From positions 1 through 45,877 of the forward strand of contig DATANR010000058.1 of assembly GCA_036266155.1 (NCBI GenBank): a stretch of DNA of 45,877 nt, in the 5' to 3' direction. The position numbers were made by a program, and so were the translations under genes. Below are positions 21,279-28,891 of the stretch, piece by piece (position 1 is the first letter of the stretch; each line of letters starts with the position of its first letter). The notes below the pieces were generated by a model. It worked only from the letters and a program-made list of their open reading frames with translations, did not search any database and was not told the origin of the DNA. This DNA comes from SIAJ01 sp036266155 (GTDB lineage: Bacteria; Planctomycetota; Planctomycetia; Gemmatales; Gemmataceae).

Positions 21279-22804
21279 CATGTCTTCTCGCCTGCCGCGT
21301 CGGATCCGGTGACGCGTTGCGTCTCGGCGTCGAGATGGCGCGCGCCCATGTTCCATAAGACGCCCGCGACCAGAATCAGGACCGAGATGATTGTCAGCGC
21401 GGTTCCCAGGTTCGATCGGTCGGCCATCAGGCCGATCAGCGGCGGCGAGATGACATCGCCGAGAGCGTGGATGATCAAGATGTTGATGGCAAAAGCTGTC
21501 GCGCGAATCTTGTGACGAGTGACGTTGGCCAGGATCGCATTGGCTGGCCCGGTGTTGATGAAGAGAAAGAAGATCGCAATAAACATGAATCCCCAGGCGT
21601 AGGGGAAGGGCACATAGATCATCGCGATGAACGCGGGGAACGAAACGAGTGCTCCCCAGCCGCAGACGAGGAAATACGCGCCGCGCACTTTCTTCCGCAA
21701 GCGATCGCCGAGCCAGCCTCCGAAGAGCGTCGCCACCAGGCCGCCGACAACTAAGATCGCGCCAAAGTACGTGCCAATCTGCTGCGCGTCGATCGAATTC
21801 GGAGCGAGCAATCCGTTAATGATGCGCGAGCCGTATTGCTCAAACTCGGCCTCCGACAATTCGCTGCCCATCAGTTTGCCGTTGAGTTCTTGCAGATCGA
21901 TCCTCTCCGTACCAGTCAATGGACGCAGCTTGTTTACGACTGCGACCGATATGACGGGCGTGTCATCGGTGGTTTTCAATTCCGCTAATTTGTCGATCGA
22001 GGTATTCGTAATTTGGAAGCGCGCCTCGCGCTCAAAGATGTAGTAGGGGGCCCAGGCGCCGACGCCGCCCAGCACGAACGTCGAGCACGTCATACCGGCA
22101 CAACAGAGCACGAACGAACGAATCCCCTTCAATTCCTTGAGCACTTTGCTCCAGGGCTCGGACGCTTCGGTCTTCCCGCCCGTGCGGCCCGGTTCACGCA
22201 TGAAGAAGCAGAGCACACCGAGGATCAATCCCGGCAGGACCACCGCTTGAAACGCGCCGCGCCAGCCGAGCGAAGTCCCCGCGATCGCGCCGCCGAGGAC
22301 ATAACCCAGCGCGCTGCCCACGGGGATGGCCAGGTAGAACCAGGCCATGATCTTGCCGCGGCGACTCTCCGGGTACAAATCGGAGAGCATCGCCGGCGCC
22401 ACTGGACCATAAGCTGCCTCGCCGATCCCCACGCAACAGCGCGTCAGCAAGAGCACCAGAAAGCCGGTGGCTAATCCTGACCCGCCACTCGCCAGGCTCC
22501 AGGCGATCACCCCGAAGCCGACCAAACCCCAACGCGACCACTTGTCGCCGAGCCGGCCAAATACTGGCGACAAGAGCATGTAGGTGACGAAGAACGCCGT
22601 CGTCAGCGAGCCGAGCTTGAATTTGAGTCGGGGGTCATCGGGTCGAAAGAGCGTCGCATCGAGCGCCAGGATCGGCAAGACGGCCGCCAGGACCTGGCGA
22701 TCGATGTAGTTGAACAGGTTGATCGCCAATAGGAGAGCAAGCGACCGGCCAGCCCGCGGGGCGACTTGATCCGGACCTGGCGACGCACCGGGCGGAACGG
22801 ACAT
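21278..22804 (-). CDS. MFS transporter, spinster-like
   Basis: 508 aa, 12 predicted membrane segments. LLLAINLFNYIDRQVLAAVL (TM1), VFGRLGDKWSRWGLVGFGV (the MFS loop-2 motif) and RCCVGIGEAAYGPVAPAMLS with LYPESRRGKIMAWFYLAIPV are typical of spinster-type transporters. A second GDRLRKKVRG motif lies in the C-half. Between TM7 and TM8 there is an unusually long polar loop of about 75 residues (from FEREARFQITNT to NSIDAQQIGTY). The substrate is unknown; relatives carry lipids or organic anions. The ATG has TGGAGG four bases upstream. The stop codon touches a dispersed repeat. Confidence 0.9.
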   Translation of the reverse strand: MSVPPGASPGPDQVAPRAGRSLALLLAINLFNYIDRQVLAAVLPILALDATLFRPDDPRLKFKLGSLTTAFFVTYMLLSPVFGRLGDKWSRWGLVGFGVIAWSLASGGSGLATGFLVLLLTRCCVGIGEAAYGPVAPAMLSDLYPESRRGKIMAWFYLAIPVGSALGYVLGGAIAGTSLGWRGAFQAVVLPGLILGVLCFFMREPGRTGGKTEASEPWSKVLKELKGIRSFVLCCAGMTCSTFVLGGVGAWAPYYIFEREARFQITNTSIDKLAELKTTDDTPVISVAVVNKLRPLTGTERIDLQELNGKLMGSELSEAEFEQYGSRIINGLLAPNSIDAQQIGTYFGAILVVGGLVATLFGGWLGDRLRKKVRGAYFLVCGWGALVSFPAFIAMIYVPFPYAWGFMFIAIFFLFINTGPANAILANVTRHKIRATAFAINILIIHALGDVISPPLIGLMADRSNLGTALTIISVLILVAGVLWNMGARHLDAETQRVTGSDAAGEKT

Positions 22805-22912
22805 GCAGCCTCCAGGCTCAATCGAGTTGCTTGCTTTCCCACGAACGCCGCTGTACGCTCAGGCAGGCGCATTCCGCGCCCGATTCATCCCTCGGTCGTC
22901 CAGGAGTCGGTC

Positions 22913-23635
22913 ATGCGCAGGAAGATCACGATCATTGGCTTGCTCGCCGTTTTGGGTATAGGCGGGTTCCTCTTTCTGTTCAAGCGCGAAGCCGTCGGCG
23001 AAATGATCGACAGCGCCCGCGGCTACCCTAGGGCCAAGACGCCGCAGGAGTGCGTCGATCTCTTCAAGAAGGCCGTCAAGGACCGTAAGTACGACAAGGC
23101 TTCAAAGTACTGCACCAAGGAATACGCCGAGCAGCTGAAACGCGGCGGCGAGGCAGGCCACGACGTCGGCGAATCAATCGACGACTTGATCCATCGCATG
23201 CAGAACGACGGCGTGCTGACTAGCGAGATCGAGTTCGTCCTCTTCCAGAATGACCCGCTGCCGCCCGACCTGAAGCTCACCGTGCAGACGCCGGGTGAGA
23301 AGGAAGCGACCGCGGCCATCGGCGTCGACAACCCGGCCTTGCTGACGCCGCCGACCGGCGTGTGGAAGTACGACCCGCGCTTCATCAAGGCGTTCTACTT
23401 CGACTATCCCCGCGGCTATGTGCGGCTCGTGAAGGAAGGCGATTATTGGAAGATTGACATCCCAGTGACGCCCGAGATGCGCATGCGCGTCGACCGCTTG
23501 ATTCAGTGCTCGAAGGATTACGTCAATGCGTACAAGAAGATGTCCGAGGAAGTCCGCACGGAGCGAACGACCAAGCTCGACGTGGCGACGCGGTTGAAGG
23601 AATTGACCGAGGAAGCGGTGACGGCGGCCAAATAG
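22913..23635 (+). CDS. membrane-anchored protein of unknown function
   Basis: 240 aa from ATG 22913, which has AGGAG seven bases upstream; the longer in-frame extension is unsupported. It has a single N-terminal hydrophobic segment (ITIIGLLAVLGIGGFLFLF). The rest is soluble: TPQECVDLFKKAVKDRKYDK resembles the start of NTF2-like or DUF4878-type domains, followed by SIDDLIHRMQNDGVLTSEIE and a strand-rich middle (YVRLVKEGDYWKIDIPV). The C-terminus is helical and charged. It is probably a periplasm-facing anchored protein. It is divergent from the MFS gene (108-nt spacer) and followed directly by a family A palindrome. Confidence 0.8.
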   Translation: MRRKITIIGLLAVLGIGGFLFLFKREAVGEMIDSARGYPRAKTPQECVDLFKKAVKDRKYDKASKYCTKEYAEQLKRGGEAGHDVGESIDDLIHRMQNDGVLTSEIEFVLFQNDPLPPDLKLTVQTPGEKEATAAIGVDNPALLTPPTGVWKYDPRFIKAFYFDYPRGYVRLVKEGDYWKIDIPVTPEMRMRVDRLIQCSKDYVNAYKKMSEEVRTERTTKLDVATRLKELTEEAVTAAK

Positions 23636-23636
23636 G

Positions 23637-23715
23637 GCGAGCGGAGCGGCGTAAGCCGCCCGATGATGTTGTCAGCGAACTGACATCATCGGGCGGCTTA
23701 CGCCGCTCCGCTCGC
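23637..23715. repeat. family A palindromic element, copy 2
   Basis: A perfect 33-bp stem: GCGAGCGGAGCGGCGTAAGC and on through CCGCCCGATGATGT on the left, matched at the right end (to 23715). The loop itself holds a second small hairpin (TGTCAG/CTGACA). The element starts 2 nt after the TAG stop of the 22913 gene and ends 4 nt before the dipeptidase stop on the other strand, so it fills the convergent spacer. A bidirectional terminator role is possible. Confidence 0.92.
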
Positions 23716-23719
23716 GGGT

Positions 23720-24922
23720 TCACTTCCTCGCTGCCGCTTTCTCCACCGACCGAAATACGCGCATAAAGTTCTCGCCCAGCACTTTACGGATCTGCTCAGC
23801 CTTGTAGCCGCGGTTGAGCAGTTCTTGCGTGATCAGCGGGTACTTCGAAACGTCTTCCAGTTGCTCCGGCGTCGAGTCGATGCCGTCGAAGTCGGAACCA
23901 ATGCCGACGTGGTCGATGCCGGCCGTCTTGATGATGTGCTCGATGTGATCGACCACGAGGTGAATGTTGCCGCGTGGGATCGGATTGTCTTTGCGGTATG
24001 CCGCCATCGCTGCCTGGAACTCCTTTTCGTCGGGATACTTGGCCTTCAATTCGCGGGCCGTTTCCGCCATCTTCTCTCGTATACGCGCCGCCTCCGGCAC
24101 AATGAAGCCGCTGTAAAAGTTGACCATCACGAGGCCGCCGTTCGCCGGCATCTGCTTGAGCACGTCATCCGGCACATTGCGCGGATGCTCGGCCTTCGCG
24201 AAGGCCGACGAGTGCGAGAAGATGACCGGGGCCTTCGTCACCTTGAGAACATGCCGCATTGTGTCTGCGGAGACGTGCGAGATATCGACCATCATGCCGA
24301 TGCGGTTCATTTCGTGCACGACTTCCTCGCCGAACGGCGACAGGCCATTGTTCTTCGGCTTGTCGGTCGACGAATCGGCCCAGTCGGTGTTCTCGGAGTG
24401 CGTCAACGTCAAGTAACGGACCCCGAGATCGTAGTAGGTCCGAAGCACGCCGAGCGAGTCGTCGATACTGTGGCCTCCTTCGACGCCGATCAGCGATGCG
24501 ATCTTGCCGGCCTTGCGAATGCGGATGATGTCGTCGGCCGTGCGGGCGAATTCAAAGTCGTTCGGATAGGCCTTCACGAACCGGTGAATGACGTCGATTT
24601 GTTCAAGTGTCTGCTTGATCGCGATGTGTTCCTTGGTCGTGGAAACGGGAACAAACGCAGCCCAGAATTGCGCGCCGACGCCGCCTTCGCGCAGGCGCGG
24701 GATGTCGGTGTGGATGCCCTTCTGCGGTCGCGAGATATCGAGTGTGAGGAATGAGAGGTCCTTCTTCTCGCGGTATTGCCAGGGTAGGTCGTTGTGCCCA
24801 TCGACGAGCAGGCAGTCCTTGTGCAGGGCCCGGGCTTCATCGGTCAAGACGACGGGCTGCCGCTTCGGTGTGTCGGCGAGAAGGGGGGCGGTGAGGATGC
24901 ACAGGAGGATGAGGATTCGCAT
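23720..24922 (-). CDS. M19 family (renal-type) dipeptidase
   Basis: 400 aa with a signal peptide (MRILILLCILTAPLLADT), so it is exported. Metal-site residues are His43 and Asp45 in VDGHNDLPWQY, Glu in LIGVEGGHSIDD (near 146), His in MMVDISHVSADTM (near 215) and His in PVIFSHSSAFA (near 236). The DFDGIDSTPEQLEDVSKYPL C-terminal region is typical. M19 enzymes hydrolyse dipeptides with relaxed specificity. No ribosome binding site is evident. The gene is flanked on both sides by family A palindromes (23637-23715 and 24937-25006). Confidence 0.95.
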   Translation of the reverse strand: MRILILLCILTAPLLADTPKRQPVVLTDEARALHKDCLLVDGHNDLPWQYREKKDLSFLTLDISRPQKGIHTDIPRLREGGVGAQFWAAFVPVSTTKEHIAIKQTLEQIDVIHRFVKAYPNDFEFARTADDIIRIRKAGKIASLIGVEGGHSIDDSLGVLRTYYDLGVRYLTLTHSENTDWADSSTDKPKNNGLSPFGEEVVHEMNRIGMMVDISHVSADTMRHVLKVTKAPVIFSHSSAFAKAEHPRNVPDDVLKQMPANGGLVMVNFYSGFIVPEAARIREKMAETARELKAKYPDEKEFQAAMAAYRKDNPIPRGNIHLVVDHIEHIIKTAGIDHVGIGSDFDGIDSTPEQLEDVSKYPLITQELLNRGYKAEQIRKVLGENFMRVFRSVEKAAARK

Positions 24923-24936
24923 CGGGGTAGGGTATG

Positions 24937-25006
24937 GGCGAGCGGAGCGGCGTCAGCCGCCCGATACTGACATTATCGGGTCCCGGTGCGCCGGGACTCC
25001 GCTCGC
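24937..25006. repeat. family A palindromic element, copy 3 (mosaic arms)
   Basis: The outer 11 bp (GGCGAGCGGAG) and the inner CCCGATA...TGTCAG parts pair, but the cores differ: CGGCGTCAGCCG on the left and CCCGGTGCGCCGGG on the right. Each core is self-complementary. The element ends one base before the TAG complement of the lipoyl transferase gene and lies 15 nt upstream of the dipeptidase start codon. Confidence 0.85.
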
Positions 25007-25828
25007 CTAGCGCTTCTCGTTCCACGCTCGCGTTCCGTATTTGTCGCATTCCAGTTCCGCCGCCGCTTGCCGTTCTTCAGCCGTCCAATCGCTCGGTTCG
25101 AACGTCCAACCGGACTCCTTGACAAGTTCCGTAACAATGGCCTCTTCGAGCGTTCGTGTAGCCGGAGCCCGAAGCGCAGCGAGGGCGAGGGCGTCCGGGT
25201 CATTGGGGTGTCGTCGCCCTCGTTGCGCTTCGGGCTCCGCCTCACCAATCTGAACCCCGGACAATTCTGCAATCCCCGGCAACGCTGGCGCAAACGCACT
25301 TCGTCGCAACAAGATGCTCCCATGCTGCATCGTCGCCCCGTGTGGCCGGCGCTGGGCGCTGCCGACGACCTTGTGGCCGGCGATGCGCAAGTCCGCGGGC
25401 GTCTGATGTTGGAAGCAGAGATACGGCCCGAGTCGTTGTTCCTCGCCGCAAACAACCGTCTGTGCTTCAACGCCGACTTGCCGCAGCGCCGCCGCGATCG
25501 CATGGTGGAATCGACACAGCCAGCTCTCGGCGGTGTGCCAGGGCGGGCCGGCGGGGATCGCGAGCGTGTACGTCAATTCATGATGATGCAGAATCGCGTC
25601 GCCGCCCGTGGGCCGACGGACCCAGGCGACGTTCGCCAGTAAGTGGTCGGCGAGGCGGTCGGCGTGCGGTTGGAAATAGCCCAGACTCAGCGTCGGTTCG
25701 GACCACGTGTAGAAGCGGAGCGAGGCGACCTTGCGCTCGACAGCGGAACGCAGGAGCGCTTCGTCGAGCGCCATGTTCATCGCGCCAGACGCGGCAGCGG
25801 TCGGTAACAATCGGCAGGTCGGCATCAA
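25007..25828 (-). CDS. lipoyl/octanoyl transferase family protein (LplA/LipM type)
   Basis: 273 aa of the BPL/LplA/LipB superfamily, cytoplasmic. N-terminal GAMNMALDEALLRSA (residues 15-29), VRRPTGGDAILHHHELTYTL near 70-89 (the RR-TGG motif) and GHKVVGSAQRR near 151 with the conserved Lys153 are clear. Cys138 in PYLCFQHQTPADL could be the acyl-accepting cysteine of LipM-type octanoyltransferases; this is inference. The protein would move lipoyl or octanoyl groups onto lipoate-dependent enzymes. A palindromic repeat (25161-25241) is inserted in frame at about residues 196-222 (GEAEPEAQRGRRHPNDPDAL), a stretch unlike the rest. The C-terminal domain continues normally after it. Confidence 0.9.
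   Translation of the reverse strand: MMPTCRLLPTAAASGAMNMALDEALLRSAVERKVASLRFYTWSEPTLSLGYFQPHADRLADHLLANVAWVRRPTGGDAILHHHELTYTLAIPAGPPWHTAESWLCRFHHAIAAALRQVGVEAQTVVCGEEQRLGPYLCFQHQTPADLRIAGHKVVGSAQRRPHGATMQHGSILLRRSAFAPALPGIAELSGVQIGEAEPEAQRGRRHPNDPDALALAALRAPATRTLEEAIVTELVKESGWTFEPSDWTAEERQAAAELECDKYGTRAWNEKR
25161..25241. repeat. family C palindrome inside the lipoyl transferase coding frame
   Basis: CCGGAGCCCGAAGCGCAGCG and the following AGGGCGA pair with the region ending at 25240 (two mismatches over 27 bp). The length keeps the reading frame open. The arm sequence is related to that of the intergenic hairpin at 26966-27051 (GCGGAGxCCGAAxCGCAGCG). Confidence 0.85.
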
Positions 25829-25860
25829 GCTATCCTAGGCCGCGAATGCACTGAGGATAC

Positions 25861-25929
25861 CGTAGCTGGATTCGTAAGAATTCAGTCGCTCGCGAGCCGA
25901 AGACCTGGATTCTCACGAATCCAGCTACG
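25861..25929. repeat. family B palindromic element, copy 1
   Basis: CGTAGCTGGATTCGTAAGAA at the left is the near-perfect complement of the right end (CACGAATCCAGCTACG), with arms of about 26 bp. The right arm contains the stop codon complement (25925-25927) of the cyclase gene. The second copy is at 28811. Confidence 0.88.
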
Positions 25930-26590
25930 AAGGGAGAACGATCACCGGCCGACAGAACGCCCCCGTGTGCCCTTTCAAGTTCACCGGCAAGCACATGAAC
26001 GTGAACGGGGCCGGGACCGCAAACGCCTCGTCTGGGAACTTCAATTCCTCGACGATCCACACGCCGGCGCCGAGCAGGGCCGTGTGCGTCCGCGGATTGA
26101 TCGGGTCGCTGATGCCGCCGATCGAGTAGTGATCAATGCCGACGCCACGAATCTTCTTTTCCACGAGCCAGGTCGCCGCATCCGGATCGAGATAGGGAGA
26201 GCGATAAAGCCATTCGTCCGTCTTTGCCCTACGATCGCCCCAACCAGTAGCGAGCAAGATAATCTCGTCGGCGATCGTTACCGGCAGCTTCGCCTGCAGC
26301 ATCGCCATCGTGATCGGTTGCGACGGCCCGATGCCGCGTAGATCGACGATGCGCGCCGGGCCGACAAAGGTTTCGAGCGGCATGTCATCCAAATTCGCGC
26401 CGCCGGCGATCTTGTGCAGCGGGGCGTCGACGTGCGAACCGGTGTGATTGCTCAACGTGAGCAACTCCACACGCCAGCCGGCCTCGGGATGATCACGCAG
26501 CAATTCGGACTTCACCGGCGGATGGACCGGGCAATTCGGGCTGCCGTCGTACACGGGTTGCGAGAGGTCGATGAGGCGCATTGGTTGCAT
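25925..26590 (-). CDS. cyclase / kynurenine-formamidase-like metal hydrolase
   Basis: 221 aa, no signal peptide. The hallmark metal-binding motif HxGxHxDxPxH is seen as His49, His53, Asp55 and His59 in SNHTGSHVDAPLHK. An N-terminal RLIDLSQPVYDGSPNCPVHP and a C-terminal VPAPFTFMCLPVNLKGHTGA agree with the cyclase superfamily (PF04199). Members hydrolyse amides or cyclic compounds; the substrate cannot be told. A second in-frame ATG at 26581 is possible. The stop codon lies inside the arm of a family B repeat, so the last two codons are repeat sequence. Confidence 0.93.
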   Translation of the reverse strand: MQPMRLIDLSQPVYDGSPNCPVHPPVKSELLRDHPEAGWRVELLTLSNHTGSHVDAPLHKIAGGANLDDMPLETFVGPARIVDLRGIGPSQPITMAMLQAKLPVTIADEIILLATGWGDRRAKTDEWLYRSPYLDPDAATWLVEKKIRGVGIDHYSIGGISDPINPRTHTALLGAGVWIVEELKFPDEAFAVPAPFTFMCLPVNLKGHTGAFCRPVIVLPS

Positions 26591-26666
26591 CCGGGAAGTC
26601 TGTTGACAGCCAGCCTATAGATGCGACAATGCCTCCACGAGTCCTCTCTCCTTTCCGAGACCCGAA

Positions 26667-26942
26667 ATGATTGCCAAGGTCTTAGCCGTCATCCTGGCCG
26701 CGGGTGTCGTCGGCATCGGCGCCGTCGCTTACCATCATCACACGGGTTGTTGCCCACTGGGTTGCGACAATCCGCCGCCGGCTGTCACGACCACCGTTGA
26801 GCCGACGGATGTGGCGCCGTGCTGCCAGACGCCGACGCGGGCCAGCGCCTTCAAGCCGACGGCGAGCGAAGGCTGCTGCTGTGAAGGCGAGCCGACCGTC
26901 AAGGCCGAGGTGCTGGCGATTCAGCCGCGTGAAGTGAAGTAA
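26667..26942 (+). CDS. small Cys-rich protein with N-terminal signal or anchor
   Basis: 91 aa. The N-terminus MIAKVLAVILAAGVVGIGAV is a signal peptide or anchor. It is followed by YHHHTGCCPLGCDNPP, then CCQ and GCCCEGE clusters: eight Cys and three adjacent His in about 65 residues, a potential metal-binding or disulfide-rich protein. The family is not recognised. It ends 23 nt before a perfect 36-bp hairpin and precedes the DUF1080 gene, so the two may be separated by that hairpin. No clear Shine-Dalgarno sequence is present. Confidence 0.65.
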   Translation: MIAKVLAVILAAGVVGIGAVAYHHHTGCCPLGCDNPPPAVTTTVEPTDVAPCCQTPTRASAFKPTASEGCCCEGEPTVKAEVLAIQPREVK

Positions 26943-26965
26943 TTGGCCAATATGATTGGTTCGAT

Positions 26966-27051
26966 TGCGGCGGAGACCGAATCGCAGCGAGGTCGACGCC
27001 GCTTCTCATTTTGCTCGGCGTCGACCTCGCTGCGATTCGGTCTCCGCCGCA
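26966..27051. repeat. perfect 36-bp inverted repeat, family C
   Basis: The arms 26966-27001 and 27016-27051 are perfect complements, with a 14-nt loop (CTTCTCATTTTGCT). The arm begins TGCGGCGGAGACCGAATCGC. It lies in the spacer between the Cys-rich gene and the DUF1080 gene. The sequence is related to the palindrome inside the lipoyl transferase gene. Confidence 0.95.
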
Positions 27052-27086
27052 CTTATTCCATCAATATTGCATCCCCTGGAGTTCCC

Positions 27087-27734
27087 ATGCGACTCTCCCG
27101 CATTGCCGTGCTGCCGCTCGTGGCCGCGTTGTTCGTGACCCCGATTCGCTCGGAAGACCCGAAGCCGCCCGAAGGATTCAAGTCACTCTTCAACGGCAAG
27201 GACCTCACCGGCTGGAAGGCGACCGGTAAGGCCGAGGTATGGGGCGCCGAGAAAGGCGTCATCTACGTCGACAAGGGCGGTGGCGGTTGGCTGCTCTCCG
27301 AAGAAGAGTTCGGCGACTTCGAATTGTGGGTTGATTACAAGATGTCCAAAGGCGCCAACAGTGGCGTTGCCCTGCGGACGCCGCGTGAAGGCGACCCGGC
27401 CTACGTCGGCATGGAAATCCAGCTTATCGACGACGAAGGTTGGCCCGGCAAGTTGGCTGACTATCAGCACACGGGCTCGATCTATGACGTGGTCCCGGCC
27501 GCCAAGCTCAACAACAAGCCGATCGGCGAATGGAATACGATCCACATCGTGGCCAACGGGACGAAGGTGAAGATCGAAGTCAACGGCACGACGGTAGTCG
27601 ACGCGAATCTGGAAGACTCGAAGGAAAAGAAGGGCGCCAAGCACCCCGGCCTGAGCCGCGGCAAAGGCCACGTCGGCTTCCAGAGCTACAACACGCGGGT
27701 CGAGTTTCGGAATGTGTTTATCAAACCTCTGTAG
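27087..27734 (+). CDS. DUF1080 (3-keto-disaccharide hydrolase family) exported protein
   Basis: 215 aa from ATG 27087, with TGGAG upstream. Signal peptide: MRLSRIAVLPLVAALFVTPI. The DUF1080 pattern is GFKSLFNGKDLTGWKATGKA near 31-50, GGWLLSEEEFGDFELWVDYK near 67, NSGVALRTPREGDPAYVGME near 90 and WNTIHIVANGTKVKIEVNGT near 150, ending GHVGFQSYNTRVEFRNVFIK. The fold is a concanavalin-like jelly roll. Members are known as 3-keto-glycoside hydrolases in some species; activity here is inferred. DUF1080 genes are greatly expanded in planctomycetes. Confidence 0.95.
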   Translation: MRLSRIAVLPLVAALFVTPIRSEDPKPPEGFKSLFNGKDLTGWKATGKAEVWGAEKGVIYVDKGGGGWLLSEEEFGDFELWVDYKMSKGANSGVALRTPREGDPAYVGMEIQLIDDEGWPGKLADYQHTGSIYDVVPAAKLNNKPIGEWNTIHIVANGTKVKIEVNGTTVVDANLEDSKEKKGAKHPGLSRGKGHVGFQSYNTRVEFRNVFIKPL

Positions 27735-27756
27735 TCGGTAGTTGTCAGAAATGATG

Positions 27757-27805
27757 AGGGCCGGGCGTTTGCCTCGAATGGCGTCGCCAGGCCCTTTGTC
27801 TTTTA
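27757..27805 (+). terminator. probable terminator of the DUF1080 gene
   Basis: AGGGCCGGGCG (27757-27767) pairs with CGCCAGGCCCT (27785-27795), ten of eleven positions, and TTGTCTTTT follows. It lies 23 nt after the DUF1080 stop and just before the convergent TIGR03009-like gene. Confidence 0.6.
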
Positions 27806-27826
27806 ATACCGACTGCCAACGACCAA

Positions 27827-28651
27827 CTACTTCGGTGGCGCCGACGTGCGGACTATCGGGGCCGGGGGGCGGCTCCATTCGCGCTTCCAATCCCTGTCCG
27901 GCAAGGCGGGGGCTTGGAAGTCCTTGGCCGCGAGATGCTTCTCGGTGGACTGGTTTTGGAATTCCCAAATGATCTGGTTGCCGTTCGGCTGTTGGAACCA
28001 GAGGCGAGCGGGCAGCATCCAGCGATCGGCGAACTTCTCGTCCTTATTGTTCTTCCACAGCACCAGCTCGGCCTTCTTGAAGTCCTGCATGTCTTCCTTG
28101 CTCTTCGGCAGGATGCTGATGAACAAGTAGTGGTCGGTGTGACGCTCCGGGTTATCGACGTCGATCGTCAAATCAAACCGCTTCTTCAAGTCGGCCGCCT
28201 TCGTCATGAAGAGGAACGCCATCAGCATGTTGTCGCCGATGCCATCCTTCGGCAGCTCTTCGACAAGGACGACCTTTTTGCCGTAGTCGTACTGCCATAG
28301 GTACTTGCCGTCGGCCACGAAGTGCCGAATCTTCTTGGTATTGTTCGGGTTCGCTTGATCGCGGAGGAAGAGCTTGCAGTAGTTCGGCTTCAGCAGCGCC
28401 GCCTCACCGACGCGAACGACTTTCTGCCCGTCTTCGACTTCGGTCAGGACGCACTTGGTTTCCAGTCCGTCGATCTTCAGCATCCGCTTTTCCCAGGCCG
28501 CCAGATAGGCGTCGAGGTACTGCTTGTTCTTGTCGCTCATCGTCGACACGGTGGCCGGCGCCGGCGGGTCCTTGGACGGCGGCGTGCTCTGAGCGAGGGC
28601 GGCGGCGCCCATGAGGATCGTGGCGATGATCGTGGCGGCGAGGGGTTTCAT
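27827..28651 (-). CDS. TIGR03009-like exported planctomycete protein
   Basis: 274 aa from ATG 28651, which has AAGGAGA upstream; the frame is open further upstream but not protein-like. Signal peptide: MKPLAATIIATILMGAAALA. The mature protein opens YLDAYLAAWEKRMLKIDGLE and contains GEAALLKPNYCKLFLRDQA, YLWQYDYGKKVVLVEELP and a C-terminal ADRWMLPARLWFQQPNG, resembling the planctomycete family TIGR03009, which has a LolA-like fold. It may bind lipids or lipoproteins; that is inference. It is convergent with the DUF1080 gene. The upstream spacer contains a family B palindrome. Confidence 0.8.
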   Translation of the reverse strand: MKPLAATIIATILMGAAALAQSTPPSKDPPAPATVSTMSDKNKQYLDAYLAAWEKRMLKIDGLETKCVLTEVEDGQKVVRVGEAALLKPNYCKLFLRDQANPNNTKKIRHFVADGKYLWQYDYGKKVVLVEELPKDGIGDNMLMAFLFMTKAADLKKRFDLTIDVDNPERHTDHYLFISILPKSKEDMQDFKKAELVLWKNNKDEKFADRWMLPARLWFQQPNGNQIIWEFQNQSTEKHLAAKDFQAPALPDRDWKREWSRPPAPIVRTSAPPK

Positions 28652-28810
28652 GCGTCTCTCCTTCCCGTGCGGCGACGGGTCTTCATCAGGCACCGTATAA
28701 CAGGGACGCGCGCGGGAATGAAGTCGAACCCTGCGAGTTGGCAAAAAGGACAAGATGGGCAACTCAAAAGCGGAATGGGTTGCCCCAATTGCCCAGGTTG
28801 ACACGGACTT

Positions 28811-28880
28811 CGTAGCTGGATTCGTGAGAATTCAGCGCTTGTGGTGGCGAAAAGGCTGAATTCTTACGAATCCAGCTACG
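28811..28880. repeat. family B palindromic element, copy 2
   Basis: CGTAGCTGGATTCGTGAGAA at the left pairs with TTCTTACGAATCCAGCTACG at the right, with arms of about 26 bp. The element lies in the 28652-28891 spacer, 12 nt beyond the stop of the 28892 gene (minus strand). The other copy is at 25861. Confidence 0.88.
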
Positions 28881-28891
28881 AAACTCTTGGC

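Noticed and set aside
26739..26750. His triplet in the Cys-rich protein as a tag or vector remnant
   Set aside because: Only three His in a native-looking gene with no vector sequence around it.
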